NCBI RefSeq assembly: GCF_004000845.1
Contig: NZ_BIMA01000015.1
Location: 24,860 to 88,859, forward strand
DNA from: Paenibacillus koleovorans NBRC 103111
Lineage (GTDB): Bacteria > Bacillota > Bacilli > Paenibacillales > NBRC-103111
DNA length: 64,000 nucleotides
Reading direction: 5' to 3'
The notes below the pieces were generated by a model that made no database searches, was not told the origin of the DNA, and saw nothing but the letters and a program-made list of their open reading frames with translations. The position numbers and the translations under genes were made by a program. Positions 43,517 through 51,224 of the stretch are shown here, piece by piece. Numbering within the stretch: position 1 is the stretch's first letter; every line of letters begins with the position of its first letter.

Positions 43517-45073
43517 CTACTTGTAGAAATCCTCCAAAGCTTGCTGCAAAGACCCTCTAGTCACGACTCGTTCATGGATGGCAAAGCCTTGTTCGACGAT
43601 CGTAGTCGTCATTTCCGGCCGCAGACCGGTGAGGATGGCCTTGCAGCCCTGGATAGCGATCCCGTTCACAATCTTGAGCAGATGGGCCGCATTCGTCGTA
43701 TCCATAGAGGAGACGCCGGACACATCGATGACGAGCTGCTCGATTCTTAGCCGGTGAATACGGTCGAATACTTGCTCCTGCATCTTCTTGACACGCGGCA
43801 TGTCCAGGCTGCCGACAATCGGGAGAATGGCGAATTGCTCGGAGAGGGGGATGACCGGCACCGTCAGCCTCTCGATCACCTCGCGATGGGCTTGGAGCAC
43901 CTGATTCTTATACACGGAGTAACTGGATGCGAAATGCTTCTGGTACGTGTCCAGATGATCATTCACATCCCGTTCGAGCTCGAAAAAGGTGACCTTCTCC
44001 TGTCCGCCGCTCGTGTAGTAGGCATGTAAGAACGCCCAATACGTCTTCCTCAGCACTTGAATCCATTCCAGCTTCAGGATCAAGTCCAACTGATGGCTGG
44101 CCCAATTTCTCCCGTGCTCCTGGGCGTGCTGGATCAGCCCGTGCTCGTTCCGCTCGTTAAGCAGCTGCACGAGCTTATGCGCGGATTCCAGAATGTACTC
44201 GGGATCGAAGGCCGTCGGTTTCATAATCTCGAACAGCTCTTTCCCTTGCAGCTTCAGCAGTTCCATAAATTCGGTCCGTCTCGATGTATAGTACTGCGAG
44301 AACTGCTGATTGTGGACATGCAAGGGGTTCACGGGAGCCTCTCCTTCCTGATCCGTCTCCTCATGGATGGGAAGCTGCACCGTAAATTCCGTGCCGACGC
44401 CGACCTCGCTTTTCACCCGGATAATCCCGCCGTGATCGTAAATGGTCGTAAACACTTGGGTCAAGCCCATGCCGGTGCCTTCCGCTTTGGAGGTGTAGAA
44501 GGGCGTGCCGAGCAGGTTGATCTTCTCCTCCGGAATGCCGTCGCCGGTATCCGAAATGCTGATCAGGAGATGGCCGTTAAACTTGTAATGCTTGATGCAG
44601 ATGGCGCCTCGGTTCGAAATCGCTTCGAATGCATTTTTGATCAGGTTGAAGAACGCTTTCTTGATCTGGTTCCGCTTTCCGTAGACTCTTGTATTCGTAT
44701 CCTTAAAATGTTTCTGAATGGCTACTTGGTAGGAGCGTTCCTGGAACAAATACAAAAGCGCTTCCAATTCCGTGCTGAGATCGATCGAATCGAACGGTTC
44801 GCTCTCCAGGTCCGGCTTCGAGACATGCAACAAATTTTGCAACGTTTCAATGGCGTTTTCCAATTCGATGTAGGCATAATCCAGATACTTGTGCGGTGTT
44901 TCATGCTTCAGCAATTGGAGGAAGCCCTTGACCGCCGTCAACGGGTTTCGGACCTCATGCGCGATGCCCGCGGCAATCTGACCGACGGAAGCCAACCGAT
45001 CCAGCCTTAGATCCGACTCGCTGACCAGTTGATCGGCATTAGACTCTGACAAGCTGCACACCTTCTTTCCCAT
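43517..45073 (-). CDS. Histidine kinase fused to RsbR-like and STAS domains
   Basis: Cytoplasmic protein of about 518 residues. HisKA with phosphoacceptor in VGQIAAGIAHEVRNPLTAVKGFLQLL (about 30-50), an ATPase domain (FNLIKNAFEA, SDTGDGIPEEK, GTGMGLTQV; to about 245), a helical middle part resembling the N-terminal sensor of RsbR proteins (about 270-395; RNWASHQLDLILKLEWIQVLRKTYWAFL), and a C-terminal STAS domain (about 405-515; LVIDVSGVSSMDTTNAAHLLKIV, with threonines at the usual phosphorylation site). No membrane helix. ATG 45073 has no good ribosome site; TTG 45052 behind AAGGTG is an alternative. It is flanked on both sides by MpsC-like genes. Confidence 0.87.
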   Translation of the reverse strand: MGKKVCSLSESNADQLVSESDLRLDRLASVGQIAAGIAHEVRNPLTAVKGFLQLLKHETPHKYLDYAYIELENAIETLQNLLHVSKPDLESEPFDSIDLSTELEALLYLFQERSYQVAIQKHFKDTNTRVYGKRNQIKKAFFNLIKNAFEAISNRGAICIKHYKFNGHLLISISDTGDGIPEEKINLLGTPFYTSKAEGTGMGLTQVFTTIYDHGGIIRVKSEVGVGTEFTVQLPIHEETDQEGEAPVNPLHVHNQQFSQYYTSRRTEFMELLKLQGKELFEIMKPTAFDPEYILESAHKLVQLLNERNEHGLIQHAQEHGRNWASHQLDLILKLEWIQVLRKTYWAFLHAYYTSGGQEKVTFFELERDVNDHLDTYQKHFASSYSVYKNQVLQAHREVIERLTVPVIPLSEQFAILPIVGSLDMPRVKKMQEQVFDRIHRLRIEQLVIDVSGVSSMDTTNAAHLLKIVNGIAIQGCKAILTGLRPEMTTTIVEQGFAIHERVVTRGSLQQALEDFYK

Positions 45074-45091
45074 TGGAATTCGACCGAACGC

Positions 45092-45162
45092 AAAAAAGCC
45101 TAACAAAAGCCGCTTCGCAGCTTCTATACAGGCTTATGTCCAGCACGATCTCTGGCTCATTA
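45092..45162 (-). promoter_or_regulatory. Repeated structured leader/terminator element, copy A
   Basis: The conserved 33 bases (45130-45162) are followed on the minus strand by a hairpin with outer arms AAGCCT/AGGCTT and inner arms AAGCTGC/GCGGCTT, then T6. It begins close behind the first MpsC-like gene and ends 18 bases before the kinase start, so read-through or refolding would directly affect the kinase. It matches copy B at 29 of 33 positions. Confidence 0.6.
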
Positions 45163-45166
45163 CCAC

Positions 45167-45865
45167 CTAATTATGAACGGGTTCCAGCACGAACACGATA
45201 GCGCTTTTGTTCAAATGAAAGTCCCAGTCCACGAACACATCCATGATCTTCTTCCCCAGAATCGATTCCAGCCGATTGTTGTTATGGAAGTAGCTCTTCT
45301 CCAGGTTGCGCTTGGCCAGCTTCAAATTCCCTTCGAACCCGAGACGGATCAATTCCTTCTCAATACTGATCAAGATGCCGTTGCGGATCAATAGAAGCGT
45401 CCGATCGTTCAGCAGGCAGGAATACGTTTCTTCCGGCGTCTTCTCCACCAAGTGGCTGATGTTGTCGATCTCGTGATGAAACTCCTCTTTCCCGTCATAC
45501 CGTTCTTCTTTGAAAGCTTCTACATAGTCTGCTTCCTCGACCCCTACGAATACCCCGGATAAGTTATGCAAACCCCAGTCATAATAAAATTCCTGAAAAT
45601 CAATGCCGGCGAGCAGGGACGTATAGGCTTTGATCTCCGGGATGAGTGTCTTCATCAGCAAGTCTCTTGTATGCTGGATGGAGAGCACTTGATCCTGCTC
45701 GAGAAGAATTTTCTCCGTCGGCGATAACAAGCCCTTCAAGTAAAAGACGACAAGAGGCCGTCGGATACTGACGAAGATCGATTGCGGCCCTTTCCCGAAC
45801 GACTCCCTAAGCAGCCTTCCGACATGACTGGCAAGCTCTACTTGGACTGTTTTTTCTTGTTCCAA
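45167..45865 (-). CDS. MpsC/DUF2294-family protein, first copy
   Basis: Paralogue of the gene at 42.5 kb, 232 residues, same two-part structure: GKGPQSIFVSIRRPLVVFYLKGLLSPTEKILL and IDFQEFYYDWGLHNLSGVFVGV in the first half, NDRTLLLIRNGILISIEKELIRLG and ILGKKIMDVFVDWDFHLNKSAIVFVL in the second. The start is TTG at 45865 behind AAGGATGG; an ATG in frame is not available near the conserved beginning. It is first in the run MpsC-like, kinase-STAS, MpsC-like, and the last two genes each carry the repeated leader element. Confidence 0.82.
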   Translation of the reverse strand: MEQEKTVQVELASHVGRLLRESFGKGPQSIFVSIRRPLVVFYLKGLLSPTEKILLEQDQVLSIQHTRDLLMKTLIPEIKAYTSLLAGIDFQEFYYDWGLHNLSGVFVGVEEADYVEAFKEERYDGKEEFHHEIDNISHLVEKTPEETYSCLLNDRTLLLIRNGILISIEKELIRLGFEGNLKLAKRNLEKSYFHNNNRLESILGKKIMDVFVDWDFHLNKSAIVFVLEPVHN

Positions 45866-46014
45866 CTGCGACCATCCTTAGATAGAGGCGAAAGCATCCC
45901 GTCTTTCACCCATTTTTTATTGTAACTTTATGCCGCAAACTGCGCAACCGTTATGTAACCTCACATGCCTTTATTTTGAGGGATTGCGGTTGATTTTATG
46001 CGCGGCTTCTAGAA

Positions 46015-46090
46015 ATTCAGTACCTTGCATTATTCAATACCGTGTGATAAATTATAGCTATTGAAGCTACTGTTTAATATTCAGTACTGA
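46015..46090. promoter_or_regulatory. Putative PadR operator region
   Basis: ATTCAGTACC (46015-46024), ATTCAATACC (46032-46041) and ATTCAGTACTGA (46079-46090) are related; the last contains the perfect palindrome TCAGTACTGA. All lie upstream of the PadR gene, as expected for autoregulation. The rest of the 259-base gap shows no gene. Confidence 0.5.
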
Positions 46091-46124
46091 TGGATGAAGA
46101 TTACGAAGGATCGGAGGTACATCC

Positions 46125-46454
46125 GTGGACATTAATACGCAGTTCAAAAAAGGAGTACTGGAGCTCTGCGTGCTCGTTCTCATCGAGAAGCACGACCGCT
46201 ACGGATACGAGCTGGCGGAAGCGGTATCCGAGCATATCGAAGTGGCGGAAGGCGCTCTATACCCTTTGCTTCGACGACTGGTTAAAGACGGCTACTGCAC
46301 GACCTATCTGCAAGAATCCAGCGAAGGTCCTCCTCGCAAATACTACAAGATCACCAATGAAGGCTCGTTGTACTCCAAAGAGCTGATCCTCGCATGGAAC
46401 GCCTTCGTGCAGAACGTGGGCAACTTAATCGAGCAAGGCGATTTTCCGAAGTAA
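46125..46454 (+). CDS. PadR-family transcriptional regulator
   Basis: Winged-helix repressor of 109 residues with the usual PadR pattern: FKKGVLELCVLVLIEKHDRYGYELAEAV, then VAEGALYPLLRRLVKDGYC and RKYYKITNEG. The start is GTG at 46125, 7 bases after GGAGG. It is first in a three-gene operon with DUF1700 and DUF4097 genes, a standard grouping in Firmicutes that answers envelope-active compounds. It probably represses its own operon through the palindromes upstream. Confidence 0.93.
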   Translation: MDINTQFKKGVLELCVLVLIEKHDRYGYELAEAVSEHIEVAEGALYPLLRRLVKDGYCTTYLQESSEGPPRKYYKITNEGSLYSKELILAWNAFVQNVGNLIEQGDFPK

Positions 46455-46482
46455 ATCTACGAACGGAAGAGGGAGATTCCCC

Positions 46483-47031
46483 ATGAATAAACAAGAGTTT
46501 ATCGAAACGCTCCGCCATTACCTCGCCTCGATGCCCGAGGAAGAACGGAACGAACTATTACGCGATTATGATGCCCACTTCATGCACGGCCAGCAGAGCG
46601 GAAAGACCGAGGCGTATATCGCCAGAGAGCTGGGGGATCCTCTAACATTAGCAAGGGAAGCCGTAGGCGACCAATTCCTTCCCCCTCCTCCTTGGTCGCC
46701 GCCGCGCCGGGATACACCGAGATTTATGGGCGTGAGCTTCCTGCTCTTCTTCTTAAACGCTATGATCGCCATCCCGGTATTCGCTTCGGTTTGGGCCGTC
46801 TTCGTCGCCGTATGCGCAGTTACCCTCACCACCTTCTTGTCGCCGTTCATCCTGGTAGCGGAGTCGATATTCGAGAATGGATACGCGCACTACAAGCTAT
46901 TCATGGCGATCGGATTGCTCGGCGTCGGCATGCTGTTGCTGCCTCTAGTCCGCTTTGTCGGCAAATGGCTGCTCTTTATTACGGTTCAATACGGGCTCTG
47001 GAATGTGAAGACCTGGAAAGGAAGAGCGTAA
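46483..47031 (+). CDS. DUF1700-family membrane protein
   Basis: Protein of 182 residues. The soluble N-terminus (MNKQEFIETLRHYLASMPEEERNELLRDYDAHF) is the DUF1700 signature; after a proline-rich joint at about 70 come three to four membrane helices (LLFFLNAMIAIPVFASVWAVFVA, VTLTTFLSPFILVA, LFMAIGLLGVGMLLLPLV). It follows the PadR gene by 28 bp and precedes the DUF4097 gene by 1 bp. Homologues are membrane partners of DUF4097 proteins; the molecular role is not established. Confidence 0.9.
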   Translation: MNKQEFIETLRHYLASMPEEERNELLRDYDAHFMHGQQSGKTEAYIARELGDPLTLAREAVGDQFLPPPPWSPPRRDTPRFMGVSFLLFFLNAMIAIPVFASVWAVFVAVCAVTLTTFLSPFILVAESIFENGYAHYKLFMAIGLLGVGMLLLPLVRFVGKWLLFITVQYGLWNVKTWKGRA

Positions 47032-47032
47032 T

Positions 47033-47890
47033 ATGAAAAAACCTTGGTATATCATCGCTGTCGGCCTAATCCTAATCGGAATCATCGGATCGCTAACGTT
47101 CTGGAAGGATGTGAACGACGACCTTCCAAGCTTTGATCACACATGGACCTTCTCCGCCGCGGAGCTGCGCAAGCTGCACATCGTGAGCGACTATGACGTG
47201 GACATCAAGTTCGAGAGAAGTACGGATGGCCAGAACTCCATTAAGCTGCACGGTCGGGGAACGGAAAAGATGATTGAGGATACGCTCGCCACCAAGATTT
47301 CCAGCCAAAGCTTGAAGCTCGACTTGACCCAAAAGCCCAAGAAGTGGATTCAATTCATGGATTTCAGCTTTATTGGCGTGAAGGAAGAACTCGTGATTTC
47401 CGTTTCGGACGATTCCCTTCTCGACTCTCTGAAGTTGGAGTTGGATTCCGGCAATATCAACATCGCGGATGCCGCTCTCATGAAGATTGCGGACGCCGAA
47501 TTATCCGTGAACTCCGGCAAGCTTACGCTTAACAACTTCAAGAGCGACCGCCTGGAGCTGCGGATGGACTCGGGTAATATTACGGGAGATAAGGTAACAG
47601 CCGACTTAACAGCTTCCACCGAGTCTGGGAACATCAAGCTCACCAACATAACCGGTCGAACCAATCTGTCGGTGGATTCGGGGAGCATCAAGCTCTATAA
47701 GCTGGATGATTCGGATGCCGATATCTCGGCGGACTCCGGCAGCGTCTACGTGAAGGTGCCGGCCAACTTCACCGGGTTCTACGACCTGCAAGCGGAATCC
47801 GGATCGATCCATTCGCCGGACTCCAAGCGCCAAACGAAGAACTACATCAAAGTCCGAACCGATAGCGGAAACATTACGATTGAGCAATAG
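47033..47890 (+). CDS. DUF4097-family beta-helix-like protein
   Basis: Protein of 285 residues anchored by one N-terminal helix (YIIAVGLILIGIIGSLTFW), with the rest outside the membrane. The second half is a chain of short strands around repeated DSGNI/ESGNI/DSGSI motifs (about every 20 residues: LDSGNINIADA, MDSGNITGDKV, ESGNIKLTNI, DSGSIKLYKL, DSGSVYVKV), which would stack as a small beta-solenoid. This is the DUF4097 (LiaG-like) pattern. It is last in the PadR operon. Confidence 0.9.
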   Translation: MKKPWYIIAVGLILIGIIGSLTFWKDVNDDLPSFDHTWTFSAAELRKLHIVSDYDVDIKFERSTDGQNSIKLHGRGTEKMIEDTLATKISSQSLKLDLTQKPKKWIQFMDFSFIGVKEELVISVSDDSLLDSLKLELDSGNINIADAALMKIADAELSVNSGKLTLNNFKSDRLELRMDSGNITGDKVTADLTASTESGNIKLTNITGRTNLSVDSGSIKLYKLDDSDADISADSGSVYVKVPANFTGFYDLQAESGSIHSPDSKRQTKNYIKVRTDSGNITIEQ

Positions 47891-47914
47891 TTCCCTGGAG
47901 ATAAGAGACGCAGA

Positions 47915-47953
47915 TAAAAAAGGGTTGCCTTGTGTAGAGGCAGCCCTTTGGTT
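47915..47953. terminator. Terminator, usable from both sides
   Basis: AAAGGGTTGCCT pairs with AGGCAGCCCTTT around a 7-base loop. The minus strand continues into T6, serving the small gene at 48 kb; the plus strand closes the DUF4097 gene. Confidence 0.85.
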
Positions 47954-47970
47954 TGTGTGAAGTGCTCGGC

Positions 47971-48432
47971 TTAATACTCGCCCTTGATAACGAAGTACGA
48001 ACCCCGAATCGTTCCGGCTATAGCAGACTTTTGCCTAGCGAACTTAAACTTCCCTAACTCCTGCGGTACCTCCATGCCCTCGCACAGCTTGAACCCGACC
48101 GCCCGTTTCTTCGGATCGTCCACTGTGTACATGACATTGATGCTCAGACCGTCTTCGTAAAACACATAGGTAAATTTGATATTTTCCACTTGGAACTGCG
48201 AAGTTTCCAGGGGTTTGGCCGCAAACTCGATATTCCGCTCTTCCTTCAGAACGCGATGCGCATACTCCAGGCTCTCTTGGCTTTCACTGGCCGGCACCGT
48301 CGTAAAGACATGCTTGTACTTGTTCATGAAGTAGCGAGCCTCATTCGCACGCACCCCCGCCAGCGCCTCCGCTACAGGCGAAGACTCCAAGCCAACGGTA
48401 GACACGTTTTTAAAATCAACGATATAGGACAT
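47971..48432 (-). CDS. Uncharacterised protein controlled by an ArsR-type regulator
   Basis: Not recognised with certainty. Product of 153 residues, cytoplasmic, mixed alpha/beta, with NVSTVGLESSPVAEALAGVRANEARYFMNKY at the start and strand-rich FTYVFYEDGLSINVMYTVDDPKKRAVGFKL later. Small genes behind ArsR regulators of this type often encode SRPBCC (AHSA1) proteins, but the fold here is not evident from the sequence. It lies 26 bp behind the regulator gene and is likely cotranscribed with it. Confidence 0.75.
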   Translation of the reverse strand: MSYIVDFKNVSTVGLESSPVAEALAGVRANEARYFMNKYKHVFTTVPASESQESLEYAHRVLKEERNIEFAAKPLETSQFQVENIKFTYVFYEDGLSINVMYTVDDPKKRAVGFKLCEGMEVPQELGKFKFARQKSAIAGTIRGSYFVIKGEY

Positions 48433-48458
48433 TTGTGTTCCTCCTCCTGGTCTTCGGA

Positions 48459-48791
48459 TTATTCTTTGTTTTCATCGGCTAACAATTCATTCAAGCGCAA
48501 CATATGATGATTCCAAAATCGGCTGTACGACGCCAACCAATCTTGAATTTCTCTAAGCGGCGCGGCGTTTAGCAGGAATAGCGTTTCTCTGCCGACTTTT
48601 CGGTCCAAGATCAGTCCGGCATCTTTCAGTATGCTCAAATGTTTGGAAACCGCGGTGCGACCCATCTCGAACTGTGACGTCAGCCCGTGCAGCGGCAGCT
48701 CCTTCGCCTCGGCTAGCAGACGAATGATTCGGCGCCTAGTCGGGTCGGCGATCGCTTCAAACACATCCCGCAACTGGTTGTTCTCGCCCAC
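48459..48791 (-). CDS. ArsR-family transcriptional regulator
   Basis: Winged-helix repressor of 110 residues: VFEAIADPTRRRIIRLLAEAKELPLHGLTSQFEMGRTAVSKHLSILKDAGLI, then the wing RKVGRETLFLL and a C-terminal helix with SRFWNHHMLRLNEL. It belongs to the non-metal subgroup usually linked to SRPBCC genes; it has no CxC metal site. The start is GTG at 48791 behind AGGAGAGGG. Two palindromic operators precede it, so it likely represses itself and the following gene. Confidence 0.92.
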   Translation of the reverse strand: MGENNQLRDVFEAIADPTRRRIIRLLAEAKELPLHGLTSQFEMGRTAVSKHLSILKDAGLILDRKVGRETLFLLNAAPLREIQDWLASYSRFWNHHMLRLNELLADENKE

Positions 48792-48829
48792 AACACCCTC
48801 TCCTAAGCGTGATTGTATTCCGAATCCAA

Positions 48830-48879
48830 TTGGACACTTATTGGTGACTTTTTTTATTATAGGACACCGTTTGGTGTCC
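48830..48879. promoter_or_regulatory. Twin operators of the ArsR-type regulator
   Basis: GGACACC/GGTGTCC forms a perfect inverted repeat with a 4-base spacer at 48862-48879. A weaker copy, GGACAC-N5-GGTGAC, lies at 48832-48848. Their centres are 31 bp apart, three helical turns, within the promoter region of the regulator gene. Confidence 0.7.
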
Positions 48880-48920
48880 CGTCAACTAGGTTGGGGTGGG
48901 CGGATTAGCGGGTTCGCGGC

Positions 48921-48956
48921 AAAAAAGCCGCCTCCCGGTGTGAGGAGGCAGCTTTT
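48921..48956 (-). terminator. Terminator in the gap after the AT-rich TIR/NDT-like gene
   Basis: AAAAGC and GCCTCC arms pair with GGAGGC and GCTTTT around an 8-base loop, with T6 on the minus strand. The 370-base gap 48792-49161 holds this terminator, the ArsR operators and two ...CGCTATTT... elements (about 49012 and 49070, 58 bases apart) that resemble the ATAACGCTATTT repeats at 20 kb. No gene was seen in it. Confidence 0.7.
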
Positions 48957-49161
48957 GGCGCGTTGCGGGGCGTCCCCCCGTGGACCGGCGGCAAATAAGA
49001 TGAGGCGTATCGCTATTTCGCGAAAAAGAGCAGTTTGGCGGAAAAAAAGGTGTTGGCAAACCGCTATTTGCCCCGAAACAGACCCCTTTGGTTGCTGGTA
49101 TAACATGAGTATATCAATCCCTATTATGCACAGGTAGCTGATGTCGTCCATAAGACTGATA

Positions 49162-50271
49162 TTAATCTCCAAAAGTATTTGTCTGTGCTCTATCGTTCCC
49201 AACAGTTATTATTCGTTCAAGTGTAGATATTGACCGATCAATTAATCCTTCAAATGACTTTGTCTCTCTGAAGATTAGACTGGCAGCTCGTGAAATTGAT
49301 GCCTCAACCCCAACAAGTCCGGAGATACCTTCTGCCATACTACTAATTTGTCCTTTTGTATCAACTAGTATCTTGTTAATATCATCAAGAGTTGCCAAAA
49401 AACCAATTAAGTCAGCCTTGTTCTCAACATTAACTACATTAGGGCTCTCAATTAAGTTGGTTAGACCTTGATCAATGGTGTTCCAATGCGATTCGTATTC
49501 TCTATTATGTTCTGATAAATAACTTCCATAATCCTGCAGAGATACAGCTACAGACCTTGCAATTTTTCTTAGTAATGAAGCAGATCCTCCTTTTCTTACT
49601 CTTTCTGCCTCAACCGTGTGTTTATTAACTACTTCTCCTATATCTGTTGTTCTTAAAGCGAAGTTATTGATTAATGTAGATAGCGTGTTCATTGATTCTT
49701 CTGCGTCAGCTATAGAATCCAAGAAACCTTTAATCTCATTTTGGCCTTTAGCATGATCTCCTTTATTAACATTATTGATATTGGAAATGATTGGACCTAT
49801 TGTTGTGCATGGAATTATTTCCGCAAAACTTTTTACATGATCATCTATACTTACCCAGTCTGTGACAGGACTGCCAAAGGAAATACTACCATATTCCTTG
49901 AACAACCTCGATATATTTTCTTCGAAAGATTTTATTTTTGCGAAATGCGTTGAGTATTCTATGACTCTATACGACCTTAAGTCGAATGGAAGTTCTGAAA
50001 TGTCTTGTGTAACTAACACAACATTTTTTCTAAATGCATGCGCTAGACCGAGTTCATAAAAAACATTTGCATTTAAGCCAGTTAAATCAGCCAGTATAAG
50101 ATCAGCTTTAAATATGGGTTGAACTATATCCTTTAATATATTCTGCTGGTTAAGCAAGTCATCGGCTCTTTGAAAATATGCCACTTCGCAAAACCTTTCC
50201 TTTAGGTGTAAATAGAGTGAACTTAACTCCTCATCGAAAGGCATTATTACAAAAACATTTAATTTTTTCAT
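49162..50271 (-). CDS. AT-rich gene: N-terminal nucleoside-deoxyribosyltransferase/TIR-like domain plus helical C-terminus
   Basis: Product of 369 residues. The N-terminal domain (about 1-125) shows VFVIMPFDEELSSLY, FQRADDLLNQQNILKDIVQPIFKADLILADLTGLNANVFYELGLAHAF, then VVLVTQDISELPFDLRSYRVIEY. This is the Rossmann-like nucleoside 2-deoxyribosyltransferase/TIR-related fold; the glutamate in NVFYELG aligns with the catalytic glutamate of these enzymes. Residues about 170-369 are helical and coiled-coil-like (MNTLSTLINNFALRTTDIGEVV, LIGFLATLDDINKILVDTKGQISSMAEGISG), without membrane segments. Base composition is far more AT-rich than all neighbours, indicating transfer. Related N-terminal domains occur in anti-phage effectors that cleave NAD or nucleotides; function here is inferred and uncertain. 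Confidence 0.8.
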   Translation of the reverse strand: MKKLNVFVIMPFDEELSSLYLHLKERFCEVAYFQRADDLLNQQNILKDIVQPIFKADLILADLTGLNANVFYELGLAHAFRKNVVLVTQDISELPFDLRSYRVIEYSTHFAKIKSFEENISRLFKEYGSISFGSPVTDWVSIDDHVKSFAEIIPCTTIGPIISNINNVNKGDHAKGQNEIKGFLDSIADAEESMNTLSTLINNFALRTTDIGEVVNKHTVEAERVRKGGSASLLRKIARSVAVSLQDYGSYLSEHNREYESHWNTIDQGLTNLIESPNVVNVENKADLIGFLATLDDINKILVDTKGQISSMAEGISGLVGVEASISRAASLIFRETKSFEGLIDRSISTLERIITVGNDRAQTNTFGD

Positions 50272-50392
50272 GGGAGATCACTCTTTCGATTTTATTTACG
50301 AGCTATATTACTAGGAGCCCATTTTGTTACTTTGTAGCATCCGTCTTCTCTCGGACATTTTCGTATTTAGAGTGTGGCGGTGCCGATGACAC

Positions 50393-51163
50393 CTAAACCT
50401 CCCACTCCCCCCGCAACTCCAGATACAACCAAATCAAAAACACCGTATCATTCGCCGCCAATACGTAACGAGCAATGCCCATCTTGTCGGCGAAGTGCTG
50501 CGCGATGGGGTAGGCGAGCTCCCCGATCCGATCCGACGTGACGAACGGCAGCCGCTCCGCCCAAGCCGCGAGCAGCATCCAATCGGCATAAGCAATAGCC
50601 TTACGGCTTTCCGCCCCTAGTTCCTTCTGCGGCAGCAAATCTCGCCACTTGTCGATCTGCTTGTCGACCTTTCTCCGCAGCTTGAGCCTCTCCGTTTCTT
50701 TCTCAACCACCACAATCGTTCCCGCTACCATATCACCGATTCGGCGGTCGTTCGAACTACCTAACACCACGAGCAGCCCTAGAAAATAGCACATAGGTAA
50801 CAGATCGATCAAGCGGAACAAGTTGCGAATGAGCACCGCGAGCAGCCCGGCATTGCGACCGTCCCGCTGGACGACGCGGATATGAACTACTCGTTTGCCG
50901 ATCGTTTGTCCACCCATGAAATATTCGCAGCCGACGAAATAACCCACGCTGCCTACGGCCCCAATAATGAGGAGCGCGGCTAGGGCATAATCGTTGCTCC
51001 ATACCAAGTAATAGGCGAACCCCAGCGCTACGTAAAAGACGCTCAGAATCAGCAGATCCAGCAAATGCGCAACCGCCCGCATCCCGGCCCCTGCTGTAGG
51101 GAACTGCAGCTGGACTTGCTCGGGCGTCACAATCGACACTTCATTCTCAAAAGAAATTCTCAT
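50393..51163 (-). CDS. RDD-family membrane protein
   Basis: Protein of 256 residues with an RDD domain at about 25-155: three to four membrane helices and the motifs GAGMRAVAHLLDLLILSVFYVALG, GGQTIGKRVVHIRVVQRDGRN and NDRRIGDMVAGTIVV. The remaining 100 residues are soluble and helical (WMLLAAWAERLPFVTSDRIGELAYPIAQHFADKMG). It is transcribed divergently from the SpoIIM-like gene, and RDD plus SpoIIM plus DUF58/MoxR form a known conserved group. The role is unknown. Confidence 0.9.
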   Translation of the reverse strand: MRISFENEVSIVTPEQVQLQFPTAGAGMRAVAHLLDLLILSVFYVALGFAYYLVWSNDYALAALLIIGAVGSVGYFVGCEYFMGGQTIGKRVVHIRVVQRDGRNAGLLAVLIRNLFRLIDLLPMCYFLGLLVVLGSSNDRRIGDMVAGTIVVVEKETERLKLRRKVDKQIDKWRDLLPQKELGAESRKAIAYADWMLLAAWAERLPFVTSDRIGELAYPIAQHFADKMGIARYVLAANDTVFLIWLYLELRGEWEV

Positions 51164-51224
51164 CTTAAACTCCTCGCCGGCTACAATTCATGGTAGGATA
51201 GTTAAAAACAGGAGGGTATTACCG

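Noticed and set aside
44057..45010. 317-codon plus-strand open frame opposite the kinase-STAS gene
   Set aside because: Antisense shadow without ribosome site or recognisable domain.
43291..45162. Known riboswitch (c-di-GMP, purine, TPP, preQ1, guanidine, fluoride) in the repeated leaders
   Set aside because: None of the conserved core bases of these classes could be matched; the element is reported as unclassified.
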